Shown: positions 16,497-25,327 of the stretch, piece by piece
Layout: each line of letters opens with the position of its first letter
How positions within the stretch are numbered: the stretch's first letter is position 1
Assembly (NCBI GenBank): GCA_963767715.1
Contig: CAVYFA010000020.1
Coordinates: 20,217-84,216 of the forward strand
Reading direction: 5' to 3'
Source: CAVSXS01 sp963767715
GTDB taxonomy: Bacteria; Chloroflexota; Ktedonobacteria; Ktedonobacterales; Ktedonobacteraceae
DNA length: 64,000 nucleotides
The notes under the pieces: model-generated
What the model saw: only the letters and a program-made list of their open reading frames with translations
Database searches by the model: none
Told to the model about the DNA's origin: nothing
Position numbers and translations under genes: made by a program

Positions 16497-17531
16497 TTAT
16501 GCCTGCCGGCAAATGCTCAAGGCGCGGCGGGCCAGGGCGGGTACGCCGGCTTCCAATTGTTCGAAGAACGGATCGTCCGTCGTACCTGCACGGTGGCGCG
16601 AATAGCTGCCTTCGAGCAGGATGGCCAGTTTCCAGATCGCCAGCGCCTCGTAAAACGCCATATCGCGTACCGAACGTCCCGTGCGCGCGGCGTAGTACTC
16701 TGTAATTTCTTTACGCGACAGGAAGCCGGGCTGCTTCATCACCTTCCAGGCCTCGGACGCGAACTCCGGCTCCGGGTCGGCCGGCTCGTACCAGTGCGAG
16801 AGCAGGTAGCCCAGGTCGGCCAGCGGGTCGCCGATGGTGGCCATCTCCCAGTCGAAGATAGCGATGACTTCTGGCCGGTCGCCGGCGTACATGGCGTTAT
16901 CCAGGCGATAATCGCCATGCACGATCGTCGCCGGGCCGGAGGCAGGCAGGTGCTGCACCAGCCAGGCGGTCACGGCGTCCAGGTCGGGCAGTGGGCGCTG
17001 GCGTGACTTGTCGAGCTGCCCCGTCCAGCGCCGGATCTGCCGCTCGATGTACCCCTCCGGCTTGCCGAAATCCTCCAGCCCGATGGCCCGCCAGTCTACG
17101 CTGTGAAGCGCAGCCAGGGCATCGATCAAGGCCCGGCTGATGGCGGCGCGCCCGTCCACATCACTGCCATACGGTGGCAGTTCCGAGCGCATCACCAGCC
17201 CAAACACTCGCTCCATCAGGTAGAACGGCGCGCCGATGATGCTCGTGTCTTCACAGGCCAGTAGCACGCGCGGCACGGGCACAGTGGTGGTATTCAGCGC
17301 CTTGAGGACGCGATACTCACGCAGAACGTCGTGCGCGGTCGGCAGCAGTGGCCCGCGCGGCGGGCGGCGCAGCACCCACGTCTCGCCGGCCCCGCGCGAA
17401 ATATAGAACGTCTCGTTCGAGTGGCCGCCGATCACGCGCTCAACCCGCAAAGGAACGTCCTCACCGGGAAGGCGCTGTAAAAGATACTGGCGCAGGCGTT
17501 CCTCGTCGATCAAGGGAGGAAGCGTGGTCAT
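16497..17531 (-). CDS. APH-type phosphotransferase, ACAD10/11 and LvaA-like
   Basis: A 344-residue kinase-fold protein of the aminoglycoside phosphotransferase family. It has the N-terminal lobe GGHSNETFYI, the catalytic loop IVHGDYRLDNAMYAGDRPEV and the metal-binding IAIFDWEMATIGDPLADLGY. This subgroup is not linked to antibiotic resistance; relatives are fused to acyl-CoA dehydrogenase in eukaryotic ACAD10/11 or neighbour one in the bacterial levulinate (lva) operon, where the kinase phosphorylates a 4-hydroxyacyl-CoA. Here it directly follows an acyl-CoA dehydrogenase gene, separated by a REP-like inverted repeat. The hydroxyacid role is an inference from family and context. Confidence 0.85.
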   Translation of the reverse strand: MTTLPPLIDEERLRQYLLQRLPGEDVPLRVERVIGGHSNETFYISRGAGETWVLRRPPRGPLLPTAHDVLREYRVLKALNTTTVPVPRVLLACEDTSIIGAPFYLMERVFGLVMRSELPPYGSDVDGRAAISRALIDALAALHSVDWRAIGLEDFGKPEGYIERQIRRWTGQLDKSRQRPLPDLDAVTAWLVQHLPASGPATIVHGDYRLDNAMYAGDRPEVIAIFDWEMATIGDPLADLGYLLSHWYEPADPEPEFASEAWKVMKQPGFLSRKEITEYYAARTGRSVRDMAFYEALAIWKLAILLEGSYSRHRAGTTDDPFFEQLEAGVPALARRALSICRQA

Positions 17532-17540
17532 GTTCGCCTT

Positions 17541-17634
17541 TCCAGGGCGACCGCGAGGGTCGCCCCTACCCTATACGGGTTGAACGGCGCGATCGTATCG
17601 TATAGGTAGGGGCGACCCTCGCGGTCGCCCTGGA
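17541..17634. repeat. REP-like inverted pair (GTAGGGGCGACC type)
   Basis: The arms at 17541-17576 and 17600-17634 are complementary except for one extra base. Each arm holds a GTAG head followed by a stem GGCGACC, loop CTCGC, GGTCGCC. It lies in the gap between the acyl-CoA dehydrogenase and the kinase gene. Confidence 0.85.
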
Positions 17635-17669
17635 ACAATACCCTGACACGGTCGCCCTCATATATCGCA

Positions 17670-18878
17670 TCATCGTGCCAGTTGCCGGATAACGGCGCGC
17701 GCCACAGAGCGTTTATGTACCTCGTCGGGGCCATCGACGATGTGCAGCGTGCGGGCATGCGCCCACATGAAGGCCAGCGGGAAATCATCGCTCAGTCCGG
17801 CGGCGCCGAAGACCTGCATAGCACGGCTGACTACGTTGGTAAAAATCTCGGGCGCCACTATCTTGATCATGGCGATTTCCTTTTGCGCGGCCTTCTTATC
17901 GAGCGTATCGATCATCCAGGCGGCTTTCAGGGTCAGCAGGCGCGCCTGCTCTATTTCTAGCTCGGACTGGGCGATCCACTCCTGGATTACCCCTTGCTCG
18001 GCCAGTGGCTTTCCGAAGGCTACACGCGCGGCGGCGCGCTTGCACATCAGCTCCAGGGCATACTGAGCTCCGCCGATGGCGCGCATGCAGTGGTGGATGC
18101 GGCCAGGACCCAGGCGTGCCTGCGCGATGGCGAAGCCGCCGCCCTCCTCACCGAGCAAGTTGCTGGCGGCGACGCGCACATTCTCGAAGAGCAGTTCGCA
18201 GTGGCTTTCGTTATCGATGTAGCCCATGACGGGCAGATTGCGCACGATCGTCAGGCCGGGTGTGTCTTTGGGGACCAGGATCATGCTCTGCTGCCGGTGG
18301 ACATCCGCCGCATCAGGCGCGGTCTTGCCCATGACGATGAAGATCTTGCAGCGTTCGCGCGCCGCACCCGATATCCACCATTTGCGGCCGTTGAGGATGT
18401 ATTCATCGCCCTCGCGCCGGATCGTCAATTGAATGTTGGTGGCGTCCGAACTGGCCACATCGGGTTCCGTCATGGCAAAGGCCGAGCGTATCTCGCCGTG
18501 AAGCAGCGGCAGGAGCCATTGGCGCTTCTGATCGGGCGTGCCGAACTGCGCCAGTATCTCCATGTTCCCTGTGTCAGGCGCGGCGCAGTTAAATACCTCC
18601 GATGCCCAACTGACGCGTCCCATGATCTCCGCCAGGGGCGCGTACTCCAGGTTGGTCAGGCCCGCGCCGTACTCTTCATCTGGCAGAAAGAGGTTCCACA
18701 GCCCCTCCGACCTGGCAATGGGCTTCAGTTCATCGATGATCTCGGCGTGATGGAACGGATTACCCGAGACCTCGATCTGCCTGCGGTACGTGTGCTGGTT
18801 GGGGTAGATGTAGCCTTCCATGAAATCGCTGACGCGCCTGCGCAGCCGATCGACTTTCTCAGTATAGGCAAAATCCAT
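17670..18878 (-). CDS. Acyl-CoA dehydrogenase (ACAD10/11-like)
   Basis: A 402-residue FAD enzyme of the acyl-CoA dehydrogenase superfamily. The middle domain shows FAMTEPDVASSDATNIQ and GRKWWISGAARERCKIFI; the C-terminal helical domain ends with VFGAAGLSDDFPLAFMWAHA and LHIVDGPDEVHKRSVAR. The DGPDEVH block is typical of the ACAD10/11 subgroup rather than of classical short- or medium-chain enzymes. The length is normal. The kinase gene directly downstream strengthens assignment to the kinase-plus-ACAD hydroxyacid module. The substrate chain length cannot be read from the sequence. Confidence 0.9.
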   Translation of the reverse strand: MDFAYTEKVDRLRRRVSDFMEGYIYPNQHTYRRQIEVSGNPFHHAEIIDELKPIARSEGLWNLFLPDEEYGAGLTNLEYAPLAEIMGRVSWASEVFNCAAPDTGNMEILAQFGTPDQKRQWLLPLLHGEIRSAFAMTEPDVASSDATNIQLTIRREGDEYILNGRKWWISGAARERCKIFIVMGKTAPDAADVHRQQSMILVPKDTPGLTIVRNLPVMGYIDNESHCELLFENVRVAASNLLGEEGGGFAIAQARLGPGRIHHCMRAIGGAQYALELMCKRAAARVAFGKPLAEQGVIQEWIAQSELEIEQARLLTLKAAWMIDTLDKKAAQKEIAMIKIVAPEIFTNVVSRAMQVFGAAGLSDDFPLAFMWAHARTLHIVDGPDEVHKRSVARAVIRQLAR

Positions 18879-18979
18879 GATGCGAGCTCTCCTCTGTGAT
18901 AAGCGAGACAGTTTCTCATTGACTATATCATTTAGAGGAGAACCAGCACAAATGCACGCCTGGCAATGAAAAGCTGAGC

Positions 18980-19645
18980 CTATACCACAAGCAGGGCCAG
19001 GGCGCTCATGAACATCAGTATGCCGAACAACTGGTTTTTCGCGAGCCGTTCCCGGTAGACTAGCAGGCCAAAGACCATTACGACAAGCGCGTAACTGGAG
19101 GCGACGGCCGAGGAGAGGCCGGTTGTGGCAAGGCGTGTATCCAGGCTGAATAGGAGCACGGCGGCATTCTCCACTATCCCTGCCGCTGCTGCGAGAAGGA
19201 CTCCCAGGCCAATTATCGAAAGAGGATGGCGAATATGCACGAAATCTTCAAGGCTGGGCAGCGACAGGCTCAGACTTTTCCCGGGCACAGCATCATCACC
19301 CGCCGCTTGTAAACGGCACAGCCGCTGGTGGTGCTTCCAGAACGAAATTGCTAACAGGAAAACGAGGCTGAAGACCCGCGTCCATATTACCGACAGGAAC
19401 CAGCCGTTGATGGAGGCGGAGGCGCCGATGCCAAAATCCATGGTGCCGAATGCCAGTGTTGCAACTACTGCCCAGCGCACTCCCTGGCTCGACAGGGAAT
19501 GCCTGGACTTCTGAAGGAGCGTGCGGATCTCGGCCACGCTGGTAGAAGCCAGTACAATCCCGAGGATGATAATGATTACCAACCCCATATGTCCCGGCGT
19601 CAATTGCTCGTTGAGTATAAGCGTGGCGAGTAAGAGAGTGAACAT
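18980..19645 (-). pseudogene. DMT/EamA transporter, N-terminally truncated
   Basis: A 221-residue hydrophobic protein with the second half of a drug/metabolite transporter fold: about seven helices, with SSAVASSYALVVMVFGLLVYRE and FGILMFMSALALLVV at the end. EamA transporters usually have about 290-300 residues and ten helices. Here the frame upstream of the ATG still reads like the family (LYAYQVAPLTATSA) but meets a stop about 18 codons before the ATG, so the first three helices are missing. There is no ribosome binding site at 19645. A frameshift or a real deletion is likely. Confidence 0.65.
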
Positions 19646-19668
19646 AGCACTGGTTGCGGTAAGGGGGG

Positions 19669-19824
19669 CTACCTGATATGCATATAGGTAGGAGCTTTAC
19701 CGCGCCAGCGCCGATACGGCTTCTCGGAGGGTGTGTTCGACTCACGAGCCTGGCGACCCTGCCACACAAGCGCGCCAATAATGCACATAGCGTTTGCTGC
19801 GATCAGAATGAACAGGATAATCAT
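19669..19824 (-). CDS. Small membrane protein, 51 residues
   Basis: An ATG with a good ribosome binding site (GGAAGGTGAAAAGAC) opens a 51-residue frame. The first 22 residues are one hydrophobic helix (MIILFILIAANAMCIIGALV); the rest is basic and ends RWRGKAPTYMHIR. It lies directly upstream of the truncated DMT gene and overlaps its frame. It may be a genuine small membrane protein or the displaced start of the damaged transporter. Confidence 0.4.
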   Translation of the reverse strand: MIILFILIAANAMCIIGALVWQGRQARESNTPSEKPYRRWRGKAPTYMHIR

Positions 19825-20053
19825 GTCTTTTCACCTTCCCGAATTGGGCTTCTAGTATACCTGCGATGCGCTACCACGGCTTGTCCAGGATCTGCATCGC
19901 TTATCTCTAGTGAAGAGAGTACCTGAAGGAAGATGAGAGAAGAATAGCACCAGGCTATCACGCAGCTATCACTGATGCGATTGCTGAGGTCAGGTGTTCA
20001 GCAAAACCCTGCCATTTCTGGAATAACCCTCCGACCGGCATTGTTATTATAGA

Positions 20054-20086
20054 TGTCTGGCACTCGCCAACATTGAGTGCTAGACA
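20054..20086 (+). promoter_or_regulatory. CIRCE operator (HrcA site)
   Basis: The sequence TGGCACTC, 9 bases, GAGTGCTAG matches the CIRCE consensus TTAGCACTC-N9-GAGTGCTAA with two substitutions. The dyad extends outward to 12-bp arms (TGTCTGGCACTC and GAGTGCTAGACA, one mismatch). Its right arm contains the -35 box of the clp promoter, so HrcA binding would block polymerase. Confidence 0.88.
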
Positions 20087-20109
20087 GCGAAACGTATCTA
20101 TGCTATACT
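20081..20109 (+). promoter_or_regulatory. Sigma-A promoter of the clpE-like gene
   Basis: TAGACA, 17 bases, TATACT, preceded by TGC giving an extended -10. It lies 160 bases upstream of the Clp ATPase start and overlaps the CIRCE operator. The leader in between shows no obvious hairpin. Confidence 0.8.
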
Positions 20110-20268
20110 CTTAGCAATCGTCTGGTGAGACTGCTAACCGGCAGTTTTCATCTCGAACCTTTCCCTCGCGATGGATAGCAAGGCCTCACTTCAATGGCGG
20201 CGCTGGCGTCCGATGAGAGAAGTAAGAGTTTAGCATTGAAATACACTTAGTTAGGAGCATACAATTTC

Positions 20269-22515
20269 ATGAAATGCGAACGTTGTGGACAGAATTCTGC
20301 CCAGGTGCGCATCGATCAGGTCAACCCCAACGGAAAGCGCGAGCAGCATTACCTGTGCCGTTCGTGCGTGGACGAGTTGATGAGTGAGGCGATGAACCAG
20401 GTGGGCGGCCAGGATGGTTCCGGTATTCCTGATGGTGCTCCATTTGGTTTTGCTGGGAATACAGGCAATTCCGCCTTTGCCAACGGTGGCAGGAATACTG
20501 CGACCGCGGAGCAGCAGGCAAAACATAGTAAAACTCCCACGCTTGATCAGTATGGACGCGACCTGACCGCCGAGGCTGCCGCAGGAAAACTCGATCCGGC
20601 GGCAGGGAGATCCCGCGAGCTGCGGCGTCTGATTACCGTCCTTGGTCGGCGTCAAAAGAATAACCCGGTGTTGATTGGTGAGCCTGGCGTTGGTAAGACC
20701 GCCATCGTCGAAGGATTGGCACGCCGTATCAATGAAGGTGACGTCCCGTCTAACCTGCACGGCAAGCGTATTGTCTCGCTGAACATCGGTGGCATGGTAG
20801 CCGGAGCGATGTTCCGTGGACAATTTGAGCAGCGCATCAAATCCATTCTCGAGGAGCTGCGCAAGTCCGAGGATATCATCGTTTTCATCGACGAATTGCA
20901 TACCGTCGTTGGCGCAGGCGCAGCGGAAGGCGCGGTTGGCGCGTCCGATATGCTGAAGCCGGCCCTGGCGCGTGGTGAACTGCGCTGTATCGGCGCGACC
21001 ACGCTGGACGAGTATCGCAAGCATATCGAGAAGGACGCCGCTCTGGAGCGCCGCTTCCAGCCCGTGATGGTCGATGAGCCATCCGAGGAAGAGGCGATCG
21101 AGATGCTCAAAATCGTGCGCCCCAACTACGAGCTGCATCACGGCGTCGGCATCACCGATGAAGCCATCGACGCGGCCGTCAAGCTCTCCGACCGCTACAT
21201 CAACGACCGTTTCCTGCCTGACAAGGCTATCGACGTGATGGATGAAGCGGCCTCGGCTCTGCGCTTAGAGGCGACCGAGAAGGGTATCATCAGCCCGACC
21301 ACCATCTCCGACCTGGAGAAGGAAATCGCCGCGATCCAGGCGCAGAAAGAAGCGGCAGCCAATGCCGAAGACTACGAACGCGCCGCCAAGCTGCGCCAGC
21401 AGGAACTGGTTGCGCAATCTAAGCTGGACAAGGCTCACGCTGAAACCGGCAATGCGGTAACGCTGCTGGTTACGCCCGAGCTGATTGCCCAGGTGGTTGA
21501 GAACTGGACCGGCGTGCCCGTGAGCCAGATGATCGAGAGTGAGCGTCAGAATTTGCTCAACCTGGAGGAGGACCTGCGCAAGCGTGTCATCGGCCAGAAT
21601 GAGGCCATCAGCGCCGTCGCGCGTGCCATTCGCCGCTCGCGTGCCGGACTGAAGGACCCGAAGCGCCCGATCGGTTCGTTCCTGTTCCTCGGCCCGACCG
21701 GTGTCGGCAAGACCGAACTGGCCAGGGCCCTGGCGGCTGAGCTCTTCGGTGGCGAGGAGCACCTGATTCGCCTCGACATGTCGGAGTACATGGAGCCGCA
21801 CACGGTCTCACGTTTGTTCGGTAGCCCTCCCGGCTATGTCGGCTATGACGAAGGCGGGCAGTTGACCGAGCAGGTCCGCCGCCGCCCGTACAGTGTGATC
21901 TTGCTGGACGAGGTTGAGAAGGCGCATCCAGAGGTCTTCAACGCCTTGCTGCAAATCATGGACGATGGCCGCTTGACGGATGGCCAGGGTCGCACGGTAG
22001 ACTTCAAGAATACCATTGTGATCATGACCAGCAACGCGGGCAGCGCCGATCTCAAGCGCGCTGTGCGCATCGGTTTCATGCCGGTCAAGGATGACGAGGG
22101 CCAGGCGCGCGATGAGCAGCACGAGGCTATGCGTTCGAAGGCTATGGAAGGCCTCAAGCGCCTCTTCCGGCCCGAGTTCATCAACCGTATCGACCAGATC
22201 GTGGTCTTCCGCTCGCTCGGCAAGCCCGAACTGAACCAGATCGTTGATCTGCTGCTGGCGCAGGTGCGCGCGCGCTTGAGCGAGCACCGCATCGAGCTGG
22301 TCATCAGCGACGAGGTGCGTGACCTGCTGCTGCGCGAAGGCTTCGACGAAGAGTATGGCGCGCGCCCACTGCGCCGCACGATCCAGACCTACGTCGATGA
22401 CGCGCTGGCCGATGCCTTGTTGAACGGCATCATCCAGCCCGGCCAGCAAGCCTACGTGACCCTGCTTGACGGCAAGGTCGCCATCGACGGCCGCGAACTC
22501 GTCAAGGCCGCGTAA
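20269..22515 (+). CDS. ClpE/ClpC-like AAA+ ATPase with N-terminal zinc finger
   Basis: A 748-residue Hsp100 unfoldase with two AAA+ modules that would feed ClpP or remodel aggregates. The N-terminus is a four-cysteine zinc finger (Cys3, Cys6, Cys30, Cys33) as in ClpE, in place of the Clp_N double repeat of ClpC. D1 has GEPGVGKTAIVEGLARRI and VVGAGAAEGAVGASDMLKPA; a UVR-type coiled coil (AEDYERAAKLRQQEL) lies between; D2 has GPTGVGKTELARALAAELFG and the sensor region EEYGARPLRRTIQ. It is monocistronic, with a CIRCE-controlled promoter and its own terminator, so it is probably heat induced through HrcA rather than CtsR. It ends without a long ClpP-loop tail. Confidence 0.93.
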   Translation: MKCERCGQNSAQVRIDQVNPNGKREQHYLCRSCVDELMSEAMNQVGGQDGSGIPDGAPFGFAGNTGNSAFANGGRNTATAEQQAKHSKTPTLDQYGRDLTAEAAAGKLDPAAGRSRELRRLITVLGRRQKNNPVLIGEPGVGKTAIVEGLARRINEGDVPSNLHGKRIVSLNIGGMVAGAMFRGQFEQRIKSILEELRKSEDIIVFIDELHTVVGAGAAEGAVGASDMLKPALARGELRCIGATTLDEYRKHIEKDAALERRFQPVMVDEPSEEEAIEMLKIVRPNYELHHGVGITDEAIDAAVKLSDRYINDRFLPDKAIDVMDEAASALRLEATEKGIISPTTISDLEKEIAAIQAQKEAAANAEDYERAAKLRQQELVAQSKLDKAHAETGNAVTLLVTPELIAQVVENWTGVPVSQMIESERQNLLNLEEDLRKRVIGQNEAISAVARAIRRSRAGLKDPKRPIGSFLFLGPTGVGKTELARALAAELFGGEEHLIRLDMSEYMEPHTVSRLFGSPPGYVGYDEGGQLTEQVRRRPYSVILLDEVEKAHPEVFNALLQIMDDGRLTDGQGRTVDFKNTIVIMTSNAGSADLKRAVRIGFMPVKDDEGQARDEQHEAMRSKAMEGLKRLFRPEFINRIDQIVVFRSLGKPELNQIVDLLLAQVRARLSEHRIELVISDEVRDLLLREGFDEEYGARPLRRTIQTYVDDALADALLNGIIQPGQQAYVTLLDGKVAIDGRELVKAA

Positions 22516-22533
22516 GCCAGAAGATAGAGTAAA

Positions 22534-22573
22534 GAAATTGGGGAAGTACGAGCAATCGTACTTCCCCAATTTC
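22534..22573 (+). terminator. Terminator after the clpE-like gene
   Basis: A perfect 18-bp stem (22534-22551 with 22556-22573) closed by a GCAA tetraloop. There is no U tract after it, but the stem is strong and lies 19 bases after the stop codon; it may serve the convergent acetyltransferase too. Confidence 0.8.
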
Positions 22574-22584
22574 TATATGGAAAA

Positions 22585-23116
22585 TCAAAGCTCGATCCAA
22601 TAGCACGACAGCATCTGGCCCGTCTCCGTATCGATCCGCTGCCACTCGAGCATTCCCCCGTTCTTCTCGATTACGCGCACCGAAGCTGGATTCTCGCCGT
22701 CTATCGTCAGCATGACGCGCGAGAGTCCTTGCCTGCGCGCCTCGTCCAGTACCAGGGCGAGTTGCCGCGTGGCGTATCCCTTCCCGCGCTGCGAGGGGCG
22801 AATGTTATAGCCAATGTGGCCATTGTGCCGCTCGAAGGGCGGCGTAAGATATGGGCGCGAACAGAATCTCACCGAGCAGCGTTCCGTCATCTTTGGCAAG
22901 CCAGAAGGTTTGCTGCGGCACTACATCAGGCGGCAATCCGATTCCGGCGGCCTCGTCCACAAGCTCACTTACGAATGAAGGAAAATCTTCCAGGGCCAGC
23001 GCGAAATTATTAAACCAATCCTCGTCAGTGTGCATAAATTCCTGCACCATTTCGGTATAGGCTGCCTGCCATTGCAATGATGGCTTGACCAGAGTAAGCT
23101 GTTCAGTCTGGTTCAT
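22585..23116 (-). pseudogene. GNAT acetyltransferase, frameshifted
   Basis: The family transfers acetyl groups from acetyl-CoA. The first frame (23116 to about 22858) gives MNQTEQLTLVKPSLQWQAAY and DGTLLGEI. The second frame continues RPYLTPPFERHNGHIGYNIR and the acetyl-CoA loop SQRGKGYATRQLALVLDEA, ending at 22585. Removing one base at TTCGCGCCC (about 22856-22860) gives one protein of about 177 residues, typical for the family. A sequencing indel is likely. The target is unknown. Confidence 0.85.
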
Positions 23117-23326
23117 TACGAGTCCTCCGTTAATCTGGTTAAAAGTAATGGAACATACGTAATCCTATGTGCAAGGTAGTTGCCTGAGTTTCGGCCAAAT
23201 AGTGGCACAATGCCACGAGAAAGGAAACCAATGTATGCGTTTTTACAACATTGACACTGCGCTGTTCGTAAGTACGGTGTACAGAAACTGTATGCCGTTG
23301 AAGGATTAAGAAGGAAATCAATCCCC

Positions 23327-23677
23327 ATGTCGCAACAACAGATGCATTTTGATCAGGATAATCAAGACGGACCGCCCTCTTACGAGACTGGATATCAAGA
23401 GACTGCTCGCGACAACGACTTCTCCTCTCACTTCCCTGGACAGAAACTTTCCTGGCGAGATGCCGTTACGCAACCTACGGCCGGTCAACGTTTAGCCCTG
23501 GCCATTGTTTCACTGCTGATACTCTTTCTCTTCTTTCTCACAATAATAGTACTGGCGACCACCGGAGCATTAGCTCCCAACATCGCTCAGAACTTCGCGC
23601 CAGCCTTTGTCTATATGAGTCTCGGACTCTTTGCCGCCGTCATTGTGGTGAACGTGATATTTAACCGTAAGCAGTAA
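23327..23677 (+). CDS. Small two-helix membrane protein, paralogue A
   Basis: A 116-residue protein with a polar, Gln/Asp/Tyr-rich N-terminus (residues 1-50) and two membrane helices. The conserved entry is AGQRLALAIVSLLILFLFFL, and it ends FNRKQ. It is clearly related to the next gene, which shares the AGQRLALAI core and the C-terminal FNRK. The function is unknown. The start ATG has AAGGAAAT about 10 bases upstream. Confidence 0.7.
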   Translation: MSQQQMHFDQDNQDGPPSYETGYQETARDNDFSSHFPGQKLSWRDAVTQPTAGQRLALAIVSLLILFLFFLTIIVLATTGALAPNIAQNFAPAFVYMSLGLFAAVIVVNVIFNRKQ

Positions 23678-23717
23678 ATTGCGCAGACGATGGCTTCGGC
23701 TCAAAAAGGAGAAACAA

Positions 23718-24068
23718 ATGTCACAGCATCAGATGGACTCAGGCGAAATCCATCGCGATGGATTTCAAGCCTCGTATACTGGATACGAAGGCGCTCCGCA
23801 CTACGACCGTTACCCATCTTCCTCCTTTGGACAAAAACTTCATGTTGACAACACTTCCCCATCGCTCTCAGCGGGCCAGCGTCTAGCCCTGGCAATTATA
23901 TCACTGATCCTGTGGGTGATCGTCTTCGGTATTATAGGATTGGGCGCATCCGCGGTGTCCCCGGACAACCCGAGTGCACGCTTCTTCTACCCATTCCTCT
24001 TCGCTGCACTGCTGATTTTTAGTGTGCTGGTCCTCGCCATTAACATTCTCTTTAACCGGAAGCATTAA
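23718..24068 (+). CDS. Small two-helix membrane protein, paralogue B
   Basis: A 116-residue paralogue of the preceding gene: MSQHQMDSGE replaces MSQQQMHFDQ, followed by AGQRLALAIISLILWVIVFG and the end ILFNRKH. The ATG at 23718 has AAAGGAGAAAC upstream and restores the same length as paralogue A. The pair arose by tandem duplication. The stop overlaps by 4 bases the convergent cysteine hydrolase stop region. Confidence 0.7.
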   Translation: MSQHQMDSGEIHRDGFQASYTGYEGAPHYDRYPSSSFGQKLHVDNTSPSLSAGQRLALAIISLILWVIVFGIIGLGASAVSPDNPSARFFYPFLFAALLIFSVLVLAINILFNRKH

Positions 24069-25009
24069 GAGATCGGTTCCTCGCTCGTGACAATATGCAC
24101 GCCCATCTGCTGCATGCGTGCTAGCTCAGTTTCAGCCATGGCGTCGAAATCGATGGTGGGGTGCTGCACGGAACTGGTGCAGTCCTTGAGGTGGTAGAGC
24201 TTTTGTAGCATGTGCGGCCGGTCGGCGAGGTATGTTACCAACTGCCGCTCCGTCTCGAGAACGCAATGGGACTTGGCCTCACCGGCGATGTAGACGCGAT
24301 CGTGCTGCATCACGGCGTCAATCATGGCAGTGTTCAGGCTGCTTTCGGGGGCCTGCGGGTCGGGTACTTCCGCGCCGAAAATGCCGTAGAACTCCGTGCG
24401 CGTAGTGCGTCCTTTTTCGATGTAGACCGGCTGCGTATCCCTGGCCGCGCTGTGCCAGGCGAGGGCCTCGCTGAGCGGGGCGACCAGCATGTGCCCGAGC
24501 GTCCCCTCCATCGTGTGATATGGCCAGATCATCAGGTCTTTCCTGGCCTGCTGCTGCAACTGGTAGACGTAATACGCCGACCAGGCCGGCTCAAGCAGGG
24601 GCATCCAGGCGTTCTGCTCTATGTCCGCGCCGGTAATCACGGTGAATGGCTGCGGATGCTCCTCGCTGCCGGGCTTCTTCCACCAGGAGCTATAGAAAAT
24701 CTGGAATGGGAGATGAGTGTCCAGCGAGGCGTAGATGGTGGTGATTTTATGAGCGTTGGCGTAAAACCAGTGCAGCAGGCGCGCGACATCTTCTTGTGAC
24801 CCCGGCACATAGAGCGAGCCGCCTGGCTCGACGAAATCGTGCTGGTAGTCCATCAGGACGAGCGCGATCTTCTCTTGATCGCCCGCCGCCGGCAGGTAGC
24901 GCGCGTTGCGGCCGGCCTCGGTGAATTCCTGGATGCGTGCAGTATAATGATCGATTTCCGAGGTTGGTTTGCGTAGCGAAGCGGCAAAGGGAGGTTCAAA
25001 ATTTATCAT
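24065..25009 (-). CDS. Cysteine hydrolase (isochorismatase/nicotinamidase fold)
   Basis: A 314-residue protein of the isochorismatase-like hydrolase superfamily. The catalytic Asp is in IALVLMDYQHDFVEPGGSLY, and the nucleophilic Cys in YIAGEAKSHCVLETERQL; a Lys in the VYIEKGRTTRTEFYGIF region completes the triad. It is longer than nicotinamidase (about 200) with an N-terminal extension of 45 residues and an insertion. The substrate is not known; pyrazinamide or nicotinamide-type amides are possible. It is monocistronic. Confidence 0.8.
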   Translation of the reverse strand: MINFEPPFAASLRKPTSEIDHYTARIQEFTEAGRNARYLPAAGDQEKIALVLMDYQHDFVEPGGSLYVPGSQEDVARLLHWFYANAHKITTIYASLDTHLPFQIFYSSWWKKPGSEEHPQPFTVITGADIEQNAWMPLLEPAWSAYYVYQLQQQARKDLMIWPYHTMEGTLGHMLVAPLSEALAWHSAARDTQPVYIEKGRTTRTEFYGIFGAEVPDPQAPESSLNTAMIDAVMQHDRVYIAGEAKSHCVLETERQLVTYLADRPHMLQKLYHLKDCTSSVQHPTIDFDAMAETELARMQQMGVHIVTSEEPIS

Positions 25010-25091
25010 CGCTATTTCTCCTGGACGCTCTCGATTGACAACTCATTCTCGCATACGCGTCTGGGACGTGTCAATTTAAGTGAGTCTCTTC

Positions 25092-25234
25092 CAGACCTTT
25101 GGAGATAAGGGCTTTCATCCTGAGCGCAGCGAAGGATCTCTACGTTCGGCAAGCGAGATCCTTCGCTGCGCTCAGGATGACAGGCAGGATCGTACGCAAG
25201 TCCGCCCACGGGAAGTCTTCTCTCCAAACGCCTG
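25092..25234. mobile_element. MITE-like element, copy 1, with 9-bp target duplication
   Basis: Terminal inverted repeats start CAGACCTTTGGAGATAAG and end as the complement of CAGGCGTTTGGAGAGAAG. Inside is a perfect 26-bp inverted repeat (25115-25140 with 25155-25180). The 9-base AGTCTCTTC directly flanks both ends (25083-25091 and 25235-25243). The length, 143 bases, equals that of copy 2 at 50138. It has no coding capacity. Confidence 0.85.
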
Positions 25235-25327
25235 AGTCTCTTCCTTTCCTGGCACTCCTCGATTGATCTGCATCGACCTCTAATACGTACCTGATGATAA
25301 TTTGGCATTGCTTCAGAGAAAGGAAAA

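Noticed and set aside
16497..17531. Aminoglycoside resistance kinase
   Set aside because: The neighbour is an ACAD10/11-type dehydrogenase and the catalytic loop fits that metabolic subgroup better.
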